A stretch of 57,525 bases of DNA from an uncultured Blautia sp. GTDB taxonomy: Bacteria; Bacillota; Clostridia; Lachnospirales; Lachnospiraceae. The notes below the pieces were generated by a model that saw nothing but the letters and a program-made list of their open reading frames with translations, was not told the DNA's origin and searched no databases. The stretch spans positions 1 through 57,525 of the forward strand of contig URHS01000010.1 in assembly GCA_900547685.1 (NCBI GenBank), given 5' to 3'. Made by a program: the position numbers and the translations under genes. The number at the start of each line of letters is the position of its first letter. Position 1 is the first letter of the stretch. Shown here one piece after another: positions 9,601 through 18,381 of this stretch.

Positions 9601-10197
9601 CAATGTCTCCCTTTCAAGACTCAATGAAACAGGTTCTTTCACTCCTGCTTTTATTAAAAATTCTTCTAAATTTTGATAGGGAACAGGCATTTTCACCATT
9701 GCCTCATAATAAGGCAGCAATTCCTCTCTCCCTTTTAAAAGCTGCGGAAACGATTTATCTACAAAAAGCTGATATGCCTCTCTGAAATCTTCTTTTGCCA
9801 GGGCGACAAATTCTTCCAATGTTCCCACTGTTCCCTGAGAAGTCCGCACCTGTGCTTTCCTTACTTCAATAGAAAAAGGCACCCTGTATTCTCCTATACT
9901 GGTGCTTAAAACAATCTCTCCTTCTATTTTGTCTTCGCTGTTCAACCCTTTGGCATCTATTCCATAAGGCAGAATAATTTTTTCTCCTGTAAATTTTTCT
10001 TTTCCTAAAAGAAACCGTCTATGTGTAGAATATGCCATTCCTTTTATTTTTCGTTTGTCTTGTGCTGTAAATTCTAATTCACCCCTGAGCTTTTCTTCCG
10101 GCATTGTTTTTAATACAATTTTTTCTGTTGATAAGATAAGCCCCGGTACATCGTATTCAAATCTTCCGTTTATCAGTTGGTCCATTCGTGTTTTCAA
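6658..10197 (-). CDS. DUF5717-type giant cytoplasmic scaffold protein
   Basis: 1179 residues, no signal peptide or membrane segment. Two beta-sandwich-like stretches occur in the N-terminal quarter (about 1-110, and 195-295 ending ISIKTVYETITYEIMV). A very long helical solenoid with TPR-like spacing follows (about 300-1050), then a last beta domain (about 1070-1145) and a charged helical tail. I recognise it as the DUF5717 group of Lachnospiraceae from memory; no function is known to me. The start is TTG at 10197, with AAAGGTGA just upstream; an ATG at 10185 is the alternative. First gene of the operon, 12 nt before the Hsp70-like gene. Confidence 0.75.
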   Translation of the reverse strand: MKTRMDQLINGRFEYDVPGLILSTEKIVLKTMPEEKLRGELEFTAQDKRKIKGMAYSTHRRFLLGKEKFTGEKIILPYGIDAKGLNSEDKIEGEIVLSTSIGEYRVPFSIEVRKAQVRTSQGTVGTLEEFVALAKEDFREAYQLFVDKSFPQLLKGREELLPYYEAMVKMPVPYQNLEEFLIKAGVKEPVSLSLERETLELYEVQSSLKDTLRIKRSGWGFLRAEITVSGDFLEVEKQVIHDGHFIGSVYDLEYIIRKEYLGKGKNFGRISIKTVYETITYEIMVSKSNRIQIDVTVYEKRKKLEAAKALLKLQLGQMTVSQWCEETKILLEELKENGYYSTECQLFEAYMWILSGQEDKARQLLDSLEDNQRVKEEEILEGAFLYLDEISHRSTQLKEKAAVRIQQLYQRRVDSCLLLYMIFEMDEEVLKTQSRKMFFLEEQYRTGSRSPFLYLMACRLGAEDGSVFRKMNHFTVQVYRFAQKYGILTEEMAFRAVDLAGQLKRFSKPVYEILTYIYEKYPSALVIKGICQFVMKGEPRKPEYFRWYDLAVRAELKITGLYEYYIETMSRNYQKVLPKVIRLYFGYNNTLSDQRRAFIYSNIIRNKETDRETYQAYKQNMEVFACDKIKEGRMNEDFAVVYQEFCVNSEDENVRAALAKVLFTYRVYCDDPKICKVIVRHTAMKEEQVYLCTDRTAYISLYTQDAAILFEDSSKRRYIGTVDYNLHKLLDIEELSGKLAKDGQRYAGMLLHTCGELKHENPITEENISSFEAVLKQDIFEEDYRQEIRKRLLLYYESQMDNRNLRESLKEMDFKAFAKVNKSLLVTILVKQDMFVGAYDLICEYGYEDIDMSILLRLCSRMILNLEFEYEEELLLLAGYIVKSGIYDEVLLKYMASYFEGPVQEMTELWKRVRGFSLDCYALEERILRYSMFTRIYSEQGLEVLKDYIQQGGNEHVVLAYLTFESYGYFVGGKETGEILFEALENLMEKEWECDIICRLALLKHDTEQNKWDTKKKQRAQKILEECRRERLKFEFFQNMPRELLQACQMEDKMFVECKAGPGAKVTLYYQVEREHVISEEKTEPLKERYQGIYNKEFILFYGEKLLYRFVIERNGQTWEIPQQILQVEAAEAYGHSKYQLLNRMLKLLEEGKTEELSKLEQSYLKQERQVAQLFELLD

Positions 10198-10226
10198 AAT
10201 ATCACCTTTACTCCGTCTTCTTTTTA

Positions 10227-10255
10227 TTGAACAATTAACAATATTCTGCTACTAT
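10227..10255 (+). promoter_or_regulatory. Probable promoter of the CobD-like gene
   Basis: TTGAAC (10227-10232), 17-nt spacer, TACTAT (10250-10255) on the plus strand, about 58 nt before the ATG at 10314. Weaker match than the opposing promoter. Confidence 0.5.
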
Positions 10256-10257
10256 GA

Positions 10258-10286
10258 ATTATACACTACAATGGATTGCTGTGCAA
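10258..10286 (-). promoter_or_regulatory. Promoter of the DUF5717/Hsp70-like/TPR operon
   Basis: TTGCAC (10286-10281), exactly 17 nt, TATAAT (10263-10258) on the minus strand. Near-consensus, about 60 nt before the TTG start. It is interleaved with the divergent promoter of the CobD-like gene. Confidence 0.7.
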
Positions 10287-10313
10287 CTTTAATACAAAAA
10301 GGGAGGCTATTTC

Positions 10314-11417
10314 ATGCTGAAACATAAAGACCACTTTCATGGAAGTGATTTGGAAAAAATCGAAGAAATTTATCACATAAAAAAAGAAGATATCACCAGC
10401 TTTTCTGCCAATGTAAACCCTCTTGGTATCTCTCCGCTTTTAAAAGAAACTCTCTCCACTCACATTGATGCTATTACAAATTATCCTGACAGAGATTATA
10501 CAAAACTCCGTAAAAGTATCTGTGACTATACCGGAGCTCAATTCGAAAATATTATTGTGGGAAACGGCTCTACCGAGCTAATCTCTCTGTTCATTCAGAC
10601 AACAAACCCCAAAAAAGCCTTAATTTTAGGTCCTACTTATTCGGAATACGAGCGTGAAATTGCATTAAAAGGAGGACAAACTCTATATTATCCTCTGTTG
10701 GAAGAAAATGATTTCCAAATCAATATCTCTGATTTTTGCTCACATTTAAATGACAGTATTGATTTATTAGTACTTTGTAATCCTAATAATCCTACGTCTA
10801 CAGCAATTACCAGAAAAGATATGCGTAAAATTTTAGATACCTGTATGCAGTATGGAACCTGCGTTATGGTAGATGAAACTTATGAAGAATTTGCTCCTTT
10901 AGACAGTAAAATTTCTTCTATTCCTCTTACCAACAACTACAATAATCTGATTGTTCTGCGTGGTATTTCTAAATTTTTTGCAGCTCCCGGTCTGCGTCTG
11001 GGCTATGCTGTAACAGGAAATCCAGACCTTTTAAAATATATTAATACAAAGAAAAATCCGTGGACAATTAACAGTCTGGCAGAAATTGCAGGCTGTATTA
11101 TGTTTTCTGATAAAGAATATATTGACAAAACAAGAGCTTTAATTTCCGGGGAGAGAGAACGCCTTTTCAAAACTTTATCTTCATGGAAAAGTGTAAAGGT
11201 ATATCCGTCCTGCTCCAACTTCCTCCTTGTAAAAATTTTAAAGGAAAATGTCACCTCAGAACAGGTCTTCGATTACTGTATTCGCAGAGGTTTGATGATA
11301 CGTGACTGCTCAACATTCCCATTTCTGGACAGTTCCTTCATCCGCTTCTGCATGATGAGTCCGGAAAAAAACAACGAGCTTTTACAGGCTCTTTCTGAGG
11401 TTCTGGGAGAAGTTTAA
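10314..11417 (+). CDS. CobD/HisC-like PLP-dependent aminotransferase or decarboxylase
   Basis: 367 residues, fold type I PLP enzyme. The N-terminal SFSANVNPLG and the C-terminal IRDCSTFPFLDSSFIRFC match L-threonine-O-3-phosphate decarboxylase (CobD) better than classical histidinol-phosphate aminotransferase. CNPNNPT and VDETYEEF bind PLP and substrate, and the Schiff-base lysine sits in RGISKFF (near 214). GGGAGG precedes the ATG. CobD acts in cobalamin side-chain synthesis, but no cobalamin genes are nearby; the neighbour 100 nt downstream is purC. The family is secure, the exact substrate is not. Confidence 0.8.
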   Translation: MLKHKDHFHGSDLEKIEEIYHIKKEDITSFSANVNPLGISPLLKETLSTHIDAITNYPDRDYTKLRKSICDYTGAQFENIIVGNGSTELISLFIQTTNPKKALILGPTYSEYEREIALKGGQTLYYPLLEENDFQINISDFCSHLNDSIDLLVLCNPNNPTSTAITRKDMRKILDTCMQYGTCVMVDETYEEFAPLDSKISSIPLTNNYNNLIVLRGISKFFAAPGLRLGYAVTGNPDLLKYINTKKNPWTINSLAEIAGCIMFSDKEYIDKTRALISGERERLFKTLSSWKSVKVYPSCSNFLLVKILKENVTSEQVFDYCIRRGLMIRDCSTFPFLDSSFIRFCMMSPEKNNELLQALSEVLGEV

Positions 11418-11520
11418 AAGATTTTATACTTTTTTTGGAAATACTATTTCTTTTTTTCAAAAATTTGTTACAATAAAAGCGGTTCAAATTATAATTATAT
11501 AAGAAGAAAGGTGAAAACAC

Positions 11521-12390
11521 ATGCAGGAGTACAAACCATTTAAAGAAGGAAAAGTACGTCAGGTTTATGACATTGGAGAAGAATTAGTAATTTATGCAAC
11601 AGACAGAATTTCCGCATTTGACTACATTCTTAAAAACACAGTTACAAATAAAGGTGTTGTCCTTACAAAAATGTCAAAATTCTGGTTTGATTTTACAAAG
11701 GATATTGTTCCAAACCACATGATTTCAACAGATGTAAAGGATATGCCGGAATTCTTCCAGCAGCCGGAGTTCGAAGGACATACTATGCTTTGCCGAAAAC
11801 TGGAAATGCTCCCTGTTGAGTGCATCGTGCGTGGATATATTACAGGAAGCGGCTGGGAAAGCTATCAGAAAAACGGGACTGTATGCGGTATTAAGCTTCC
11901 GGAAGGATTACAGGAGTCCGATAAGCTGCCTGAACCGATTTACACACCAACTACAAAAGCAGAAATCGGTGACCACGATGAACATGTTTCCTTTGAAGAT
12001 ACTGTTGAAACTTTAGAAAAATTATATCCTGGACGCGGACAGGAATATGCAGAAAAAATTCGTGATTACACAATTGCATTGTATAAAAAATGTGCAGAAT
12101 ATGCACTTACAAAAAATATTATCATTGCAGATACAAAATTTGAATTTGGTTTAGATGAAAACGGAGATGTAGTCCTCGGCGATGAAATGCTTACACCGGA
12201 CAGCTCCAGATTTTGGCCATTAGAAGGCTACAAACCGGGACAGGGACAGCCATCCTTTGACAAACAGTACGTTCGTGACTGGCTGAAAGCAAATCCGGAA
12301 AGCGACTTCCTTCTTCCAGAAGAAGTAATCAACAAAACAGTTGAAAAATATGTAGAAGCTTACGAATTACTCTCAGGAGAGAAATTCTAA
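11521..12390 (+). CDS. purC: Phosphoribosylaminoimidazole-succinocarboxamide (SAICAR) synthase
   Basis: 289 residues. It joins CAIR and aspartate using ATP to give SAICAR in purine synthesis. Visible landmarks: the N-terminal KEGKVRQVYDIG ATP-binding strand-loop, VECIVRGYITGSGW, and IADTKFEFG plus GDEMLTPDSSRFW near the C-terminus, all typical of PurC. AAGGTG lies about 7 nt before the ATG. The 103-nt gap upstream is AT-rich; no riboswitch was seen and no convincing -35/-10 pair could be chosen. Confidence 0.96.
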   Translation: MQEYKPFKEGKVRQVYDIGEELVIYATDRISAFDYILKNTVTNKGVVLTKMSKFWFDFTKDIVPNHMISTDVKDMPEFFQQPEFEGHTMLCRKLEMLPVECIVRGYITGSGWESYQKNGTVCGIKLPEGLQESDKLPEPIYTPTTKAEIGDHDEHVSFEDTVETLEKLYPGRGQEYAEKIRDYTIALYKKCAEYALTKNIIIADTKFEFGLDENGDVVLGDEMLTPDSSRFWPLEGYKPGQGQPSFDKQYVRDWLKANPESDFLLPEEVINKTVEKYVEAYELLSGEKF

Positions 12391-12401
12391 TTTTCATAAC
12401 T

Positions 12402-12510
12402 ATAAATGAGCAAATACAGAATTTTGCACAAAAATCTTAACCTCTACTGTACATCTTACAAAGACAAAGCAACGAGGATTTTGTGCACTTTTTCAAATTT
12501 GCTCATTTAT
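12402..12510 (+). promoter_or_regulatory. Long hairpin leader, possible attenuator ahead of the MFS gene
   Basis: Perfect 14-bp outer arms (12402-12415 and 12497-12510) and an inner 8-bp pair (12426-12433 and 12479-12486), followed by a T-run at 12512-12518. It can form a terminator-like hairpin after purC and before the MFS gene. A 45-codon open frame starts with the ATG at 12406 inside the hairpin but has no ribosome site near it. It may be the purC terminator, an attenuator of the efflux gene, or both. Confidence 0.55.
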
Positions 12511-12574
12511 ATTTTTTTATATTATTGTGGGAAAATTCTATGAATTTGGAAAGAAAATAAAGGAAATAGTTCCT

Positions 12575-13831
12575 ATGAAATTTCTAAAAAAACATTTTTC
12601 AATGTACAGCCATTTGCCAAACGAAATCTATGTGTTGGCTTTTGGTAAAGTCATGACAAGTATGGGGGCTTTAATATGGCCCATGCTTACCTTGATAATG
12701 AGTGAAAAACTGGGGCTGAACGGACAGACGATTGGTCTGTATATGATGATATTTTCTTTGTTTATGGGACCGTTTTACTTACTGGGAGGTAAAATGGCTG
12801 ACAAATATAATAAAAAGCATATCATCGTTACCTTTGACTTAATCGGAAACAGCCTGTATTTTGTTTGTGCTGTATTACCAATGTCCATGACCACACTGTA
12901 TTTATTAGCGATTGCTTCATTATTCCAGGCAATGGAGCAGCCTGCTTATGATGCTCTGATTGCTGATCTGACAACCTACAAGGATCGGGAAAGAGCATAT
13001 TCTCTTAATTACCTTTCAATGAATTTAGGATTGGTTTTGGCACCGACCATCGGCGGCATTTTATTTAATAATTATCTCAACCTGTCTTTTTTTATTAACG
13101 GTCTGGCAGATATAACCAGTACGTTGCTGTTATTAGTTTTTATTAAGAATGTAAAAACTACTGACCGAGATAATAAAACAATGAACGAATATGAAAAAGG
13201 TGAAACAGGATCAATATTCAAAGTTTTCTCTGAACGAAAATTATTCTTTCTGTTATTTGTTATTTCCGGTATAGCTGCGCTGATTTATAATCAATTTAGC
13301 TTTTTGATTCCTTTACATCTGGAGGAAGCCTTTCATGGATCAGGAGCTTTTAAATTCGGAATTTTAACAAGTATCAATGCAGTTGTTGTGGTAATAGGTA
13401 CGCCGATATTAACAAAAAAACTTTCCGGAATAATTGATATCAGGGTTATGTACTGGGGGCAGCTATTAGAGTCATTAGGACTTGCCTTCTTTATCTTTGT
13501 AAATCATCATTTTGTGATTGCGGTTGTAGGGATGATCATATTTACCATAGGTGAAGTATTCGGTTCTATATCAAAAACACCTTATCTTACAAAGAGAATA
13601 CCGGAAACACATCGTGGAAGAGTATTAAGTATTACGAACAGCTTCGCCGGATTAATCGGAGTTTTAAGTAACTATGTAATAGGAACGCTTATCGACTATT
13701 ATCCATTCAATACTGTATGGATAATTATAGCGGTAATCGGTTTATTTGTGATGATTTTATATAGTATTTATTTAAGACTGGACAAGAAATTTTATTCTGG
13801 TCTTTATAAAAAAAATAAGGTTGCTACATAA
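12575..13831 (+). CDS. MFS transporter, multidrug-efflux type
   Basis: About 418 residues and 12 predicted membrane segments. It contains the MFS loop motif GGKMADKYNKKHI between segments 2 and 3 and a motif-C-like stretch NLGLVLAPTIGGILF, typical of drug/proton antiporters; it resembles Firmicute MDR-type MFS pumps. Substrate unknown. The longest frame begins at GTG 12527, but that codon follows a T-run with no ribosome site; the ATG at 12575 has AAGGAAAT about 9 nt upstream, so I chose it. It sits alone between purC and polC, with a hairpin on each side, which could mark later arrival. Confidence 0.82.
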   Translation: MKFLKKHFSMYSHLPNEIYVLAFGKVMTSMGALIWPMLTLIMSEKLGLNGQTIGLYMMIFSLFMGPFYLLGGKMADKYNKKHIIVTFDLIGNSLYFVCAVLPMSMTTLYLLAIASLFQAMEQPAYDALIADLTTYKDRERAYSLNYLSMNLGLVLAPTIGGILFNNYLNLSFFINGLADITSTLLLLVFIKNVKTTDRDNKTMNEYEKGETGSIFKVFSERKLFFLLFVISGIAALIYNQFSFLIPLHLEEAFHGSGAFKFGILTSINAVVVVIGTPILTKKLSGIIDIRVMYWGQLLESLGLAFFIFVNHHFVIAVVGMIIFTIGEVFGSISKTPYLTKRIPETHRGRVLSITNSFAGLIGVLSNYVIGTLIDYYPFNTVWIIIAVIGLFVMILYSIYLRLDKKFYSGLYKKNKVAT

Positions 13832-13875
13832 AAGACATGATAAGAAATCTTAATATTGTCTAATGTAACAACCTT
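13817..13875. terminator. Inverted repeat at the end of the MFS gene
   Basis: 13-nt arms (13817-13829 and 13863-13875) with one mismatch, the left arm covering the MFS stop codon. A T-run follows the right arm. The loop holds a smaller hairpin. It lies between convergent MFS and polC and may serve both. Confidence 0.6.
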
Positions 13876-13899
13876 TTAATTAAATGCTGTATTTTACAT

Positions 13900-16800
13900 C
13901 TATTGATAGTCAAATAATGACATCTGATTGGACTTCGGCAATTTTCCAAACAATCCCAAATCATTCATCAAATCAATGGTAGATGATGTAACCTTTGTTC
14001 GATTTCTGAAATCATCAAGTGACAGGAAATTACCCTCCTCTGCCGCCGCCACCACAGCATCGGCTGCCCTGTCTCCAAGACCTTCTATGGTATCTAAGGC
14101 AGGCATCAGCTTTCCATCAATAATCTGAAAAGTATGAGCATTTGCCTTATAAATATCAAGGGGAACAAATTCAAAACCTCTGGCATACATCTCCTGAACA
14201 ATTCTCATGTCTTTATAAGTGTCCTGTTCTTTTTTGCTCAAAGTATCTTTTCGCTTTTCATAATCATCCATGAAATATTCCAGTTTTTCTTTTCCCTGAC
14301 ACATCAATTCATAAGAAAAAGCTGTTGCACGAATACTGAAATATGCCGCATAATATGCTAACGGATAAAAGATTTTACAATAAGCAATTCTCCATCCCAT
14401 CATAACATAAGCTGCTGCATGAGCTTTTGGGAACATATACTTAATCTTTTTACAGGACTCAATATACCAATCCGGAACATCGTGTTTTTTCATTTCTTCA
14501 ATCCATTCCGGCTTTAATCCCTTTCCTTTTCGCACGCTCTCCATAATGGTAAATGCCTGCCCGTGTTCCAGACCTTTATTAATCAGATAAATCATAATAT
14601 CGTCTCGCGTACAGATACAGGTAGTGATGGTAGCTGTTCCTGACTTAATCAAATCCTGTGCATTTCCCAGCCACACGTCTGTTCCGTGAGACAGACCGGA
14701 AATACGAACCAAGTCGGAAAAAGATGTTGGATTGGCGTCAATTAACATCTGCATAGCAAAGTCTGTACCAAACTCAGGAATTCCAAGGCAACCTAAAGGA
14801 CAGCCTCTAATATCATCCGGTGTAATCCCCAGTGCATCTGTATTTTTAAACAAAGACATAACCTCTTTGGAATCCAATGGAATTTCTCTGGCATTGATAC
14901 CGGTAAGGTCTTCCAGCATACGAATCATGGTAGGATCATCGTGTCCCAGAATGTCCAACTTTAAAAGATTGGAGTCAATGGAGTGATAGTCAAAATGGGT
15001 GGTAATAATATCACTGTTCATATCATTTGCAGGGTGCTGAACCGGGGTAAATTCCTCAATATCCCACCCAATGGGAAGTACAATAATTCCTCCCGGATGC
15101 TGTCCTGTAGTACGTCTGACACCTGTACATCCCTGCACAATTCTGTTGATTTCACAGTAACGTTTTCTCTGACCTCGTTCTTCATAATAATTTTTCACAT
15201 AACCAAAGGCTGTTTTCTCTGCCAGAGTACCGATAGTTCCTGCCTTAAAAGTCTGTCCTGCACCGAAAATAACCTCTACATAACGATGTGCCTTTCCCTG
15301 ATAATCGCCCGAAAAGTTCAAGTCAATATCAGGCTCTTTATCTCCTTTAAATCCAAGGAAAGTTTCAAAAGGAATATCAAATCCCTCTTTTGTCAGAGGC
15401 TCTCCACATACCGGACACTTCTTATCAGGCATATCACATCCTGCCCTTCCGGAATATGCCCGTACCTCCTCAGAGTCAAAATCCGCATAGTGACATTTGG
15501 AGCAATAATAATGAGGACTTAAAGGATTTACCTCTGTAATTCCTGACATGGTCGCTGCAAAGGATGAACCTACAGAACCACGGGAACCTACTAAATATCC
15601 GTCACTGTTACTTTTCCAAACCAGCTTCTGGGCAATCATATACATAACGGCATATCCATTGGAAATAATGGAATTCAGCTCTCTTTCCAGACGAGCTTCT
15701 ACCATTTCCGGCAGATTTTCCCCATAAATTTCATGAGCTTTACTGTAACAGATTTCCCTTAGCATGGCATCAGAATTTTCAATAACAGGAGGGCATTTTC
15801 CTTTATGAATAGGAGATATTTTCTCTACCATATCTGCAATTTTATTCGGATTGGTAATGACGATTTCCTCTGCTTTTTCCCTTCCCAGATAAGAAAATTC
15901 TTGCAGCATCTCCTCTGTTGTACGAAGGTATAAAGGCGCCTGATCATCTGCATCATCAAATCCTTTTCCAGCCATAATAATCCTTCGGTACACTTCGTCC
16001 TCCGGATCCAGAAAATGCACATCACAAGTTCCTACTACCGGTTTATTAAATGCCTCGCCCAGTTTTACAATCTTTTTATTGATTTCCTGCAAATCTTCCC
16101 ATGAAGTAATGTCGGAACGGTCTTCATTTTTCAGCATAAAGGCATTATTTCCAAGTGGCTGAATTTCCAGATAATCATAAAAATTCACCAGACGGGCAAT
16201 TTCCTGCTCCGGTCTTCCGTTTAAAACAGCCTGATAAAGTTCTCCCGCTTCACAGGCAGAACCTATAAGAAGTCCTTCCTGATATTTTAAAAACAGACTC
16301 TTTGGAATACGAGGACGCCTGTGATAATAAATCAAATGGGAGTCTGAAATTAAGTGATATAAATTCACCCTTCCCACATCATTTTTTGCCAGAATAATAG
16401 CATGATAAGTAGGCATTTTCTGTATGGAATGAACAGAAACTGTTCCTTTCTCATTTAATTCATCCAGGTTAAAAATATCTCTTTCTTCACACATCTGAAT
16501 AAATTTCACAAAAATATCTGCTGTACAGGAAGCATCATCTACTGCTCTATGATGATGTTCTAAGGAAACGCCCACTGCTTTTGCCACCGTATCCAGCTTA
16601 AAACGATTGAGCTGCGGAAGAAGAAATCTTGCCATACCTACAGTATCAACCACCGTATCTTCTCTTTCAATGCCCAAATCCTCATAATTCTTCCGGATAA
16701 AGCTCATGTCAAATTCTGCATTATGAGCTACCATAACACAGCCCTCACAGAACTTCTCAAATTTTGGTAAAATAACATCAATGGTAGGTGCATCTGCTAC

Positions 16801-18363
16801 CATATTGTCGTTAATGCTGGTCAATTCCTCAATGCGGAATGGTATGGGGATTTGAGGATTTACAAATTCTGAAAAGCGCTCTGTAATTCTTCCGTTTTCC
16901 ACCTTTACTGCACCGATTTCAATAATTTTATCTTTCAAAGCAGAAAAACCTGTTGTTTCTATATCAAATACAACATAAGGCTCATGTAAACTCTGTCCTT
17001 TGCTGTTTTGTACAATTCCTTTTAAATCATCTACAAGGTAAGCCTCCACGCCGTAAATCACTTTGAAGTCAGCCTCCGGCGGCACTACACCGCCCCATGA
17101 ATCAAAACAATGATTTGCCTCTGGAAATGCCTGAACTACGCCGTGATCTGTAATGGCAATGGCTTTATGTCCCCACTCATAGGCTCTTTTAATGAGAGCC
17201 TTTGCATCAGATACTCCATCCATATCACTCATTTTTGTATGGCAATGAAGCTCTACACGCTTCTCCGGATAATTATCAGAACGGCTGTTTTCAAAACTGG
17301 CAATTTTCTTAATTCCCACTACCGAACCTATGGTAAGTTCACTGTCATATCGATCAATCGTGGTAATTCCCTTCAGTTTTACAAATGCCTTTTCCTTGAC
17401 ACCCTCTGTGATTTCCTCCACCTGCTCATTTCGGGCAAACATTTTTACTGTAATGGAATCTGTAAAATCCGTAATAGAAAAAATAATAATGGTCTTTTCA
17501 TTTCGGATTTCTCTCTTTTCCAAGGACATAATTTTTCCTCTGACACAGACTTCTCCCATTTCTGTCTGTACATTTTCCAAAGGAATTACTTCATCGTCAA
17601 AGTCTCTTCCATACAGTACATCCGGATTATCCGAGCGTTTTACACTACGTTTAAAGTCAGAAAATCCTCGTTTTGCGGGAATTTCTTTCTTCTCTGTCTT
17701 TGTATTTTCTTTTTCTTTCGGTTTTGCAGGAGCTTTCTTTGGCTCTTCTTTTACTTCTTCTATCTCCTCTTTTTCTTTTCCAAGAGAAGACATTTCCACA
17801 ATATGAGCCGCTTCCTGCGCAATACGAATATCACTGTTTTTACGAAATTTGCTTTCTTTTATTTCTTCATATTCTGTCTCTACTTTTAAAGAAAATTCAC
17901 ATCTTTCACAAAATATTTTTTCTATGTATTGTACCAATTCATCTTCTTTACTTTTTGCCAGCACAGTGGATTGTAAAAGTATATGCATGGTGTCCGTCTG
18001 TGGAAACGTAATTACAGCATTCCGGAACATATTAAAGACCAGAATGCTGTAATTTTTAAGCTCCAGAGCCATGGAGGATTGGTACGCCTCAAAAAATAAC
18101 TGTGGTGTATATTGACTGGAAAGGGTAAACTTCTCCAGCACCTTTACCTCCATGCTCACCCCCGGAAAACACTGTTGCGAAATCGCTCTTTCCAGAGTAT
18201 AGATATACTTTTTATGAATCCATTGGCGGCTGCGGATATAAATTCGGATACGATCTTTGGTTGGGTTTACGGCAATCTTCGTAACTGCCACTTCTTTCAA
18301 AAGCGCACGAAGTTCCTCCCCTACTTCCAGATTTCGAAACACATCCAGAAATTCTTTCTCCAT
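13900..18363 (-). CDS. polC: DNA polymerase III alpha subunit, PolC type
   Basis: 1487 residues, the leading-strand replicase of low-GC Gram-positives with built-in proofreading. Domains in order: N-terminal domain (1-180), a Lys/Glu-rich linker (195-240), an OB fold (about 270-350), a PHP domain starting with ELHCHTKMSDMDG (about 370), a DnaQ-like 3'-5' exonuclease inserted in it (YVVFDIETTG, about 463 on), then polymerase core with DKEPDIDLNFSG carrying catalytic aspartates, and a CxxC...CxxC zinc site (CSKCHY, KKCPVCG). C-terminal SLFDYQ-type tail. Last gene of the operon, 18 nt after ispG. Length is normal for PolC. Confidence 0.97.
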   Translation of the reverse strand: MEKEFLDVFRNLEVGEELRALLKEVAVTKIAVNPTKDRIRIYIRSRQWIHKKYIYTLERAISQQCFPGVSMEVKVLEKFTLSSQYTPQLFFEAYQSSMALELKNYSILVFNMFRNAVITFPQTDTMHILLQSTVLAKSKEDELVQYIEKIFCERCEFSLKVETEYEEIKESKFRKNSDIRIAQEAAHIVEMSSLGKEKEEIEEVKEEPKKAPAKPKEKENTKTEKKEIPAKRGFSDFKRSVKRSDNPDVLYGRDFDDEVIPLENVQTEMGEVCVRGKIMSLEKREIRNEKTIIIFSITDFTDSITVKMFARNEQVEEITEGVKEKAFVKLKGITTIDRYDSELTIGSVVGIKKIASFENSRSDNYPEKRVELHCHTKMSDMDGVSDAKALIKRAYEWGHKAIAITDHGVVQAFPEANHCFDSWGGVVPPEADFKVIYGVEAYLVDDLKGIVQNSKGQSLHEPYVVFDIETTGFSALKDKIIEIGAVKVENGRITERFSEFVNPQIPIPFRIEELTSINDNMVADAPTIDVILPKFEKFCEGCVMVAHNAEFDMSFIRKNYEDLGIEREDTVVDTVGMARFLLPQLNRFKLDTVAKAVGVSLEHHHRAVDDASCTADIFVKFIQMCEERDIFNLDELNEKGTVSVHSIQKMPTYHAIILAKNDVGRVNLYHLISDSHLIYYHRRPRIPKSLFLKYQEGLLIGSACEAGELYQAVLNGRPEQEIARLVNFYDYLEIQPLGNNAFMLKNEDRSDITSWEDLQEINKKIVKLGEAFNKPVVGTCDVHFLDPEDEVYRRIIMAGKGFDDADDQAPLYLRTTEEMLQEFSYLGREKAEEIVITNPNKIADMVEKISPIHKGKCPPVIENSDAMLREICYSKAHEIYGENLPEMVEARLERELNSIISNGYAVMYMIAQKLVWKSNSDGYLVGSRGSVGSSFAATMSGITEVNPLSPHYYCSKCHYADFDSEEVRAYSGRAGCDMPDKKCPVCGEPLTKEGFDIPFETFLGFKGDKEPDIDLNFSGDYQGKAHRYVEVIFGAGQTFKAGTIGTLAEKTAFGYVKNYYEERGQRKRYCEINRIVQGCTGVRRTTGQHPGGIIVLPIGWDIEEFTPVQHPANDMNSDIITTHFDYHSIDSNLLKLDILGHDDPTMIRMLEDLTGINAREIPLDSKEVMSLFKNTDALGITPDDIRGCPLGCLGIPEFGTDFAMQMLIDANPTSFSDLVRISGLSHGTDVWLGNAQDLIKSGTATITTCICTRDDIMIYLINKGLEHGQAFTIMESVRKGKGLKPEWIEEMKKHDVPDWYIESCKKIKYMFPKAHAAAYVMMGWRIAYCKIFYPLAYYAAYFSIRATAFSYELMCQGKEKLEYFMDDYEKRKDTLSKKEQDTYKDMRIVQEMYARGFEFVPLDIYKANAHTFQIIDGKLMPALDTIEGLGDRAADAVVAAAEEGNFLSLDDFRNRTKVTSSTIDLMNDLGLFGKLPKSNQMSLFDYQ

Positions 18364-18381
18364 GAAACAATGCCTCCATAC

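Noticed and set aside
11418..11520. Purine riboswitch before purC
   Set aside because: The gap is AT-rich and too short; no three-helix aptamer pattern was seen.
17110..17889. 259-codon open frame antisense to polC
   Set aside because: Opposite strand to an unambiguous PolC; Phe/Cys-rich translation without family features.
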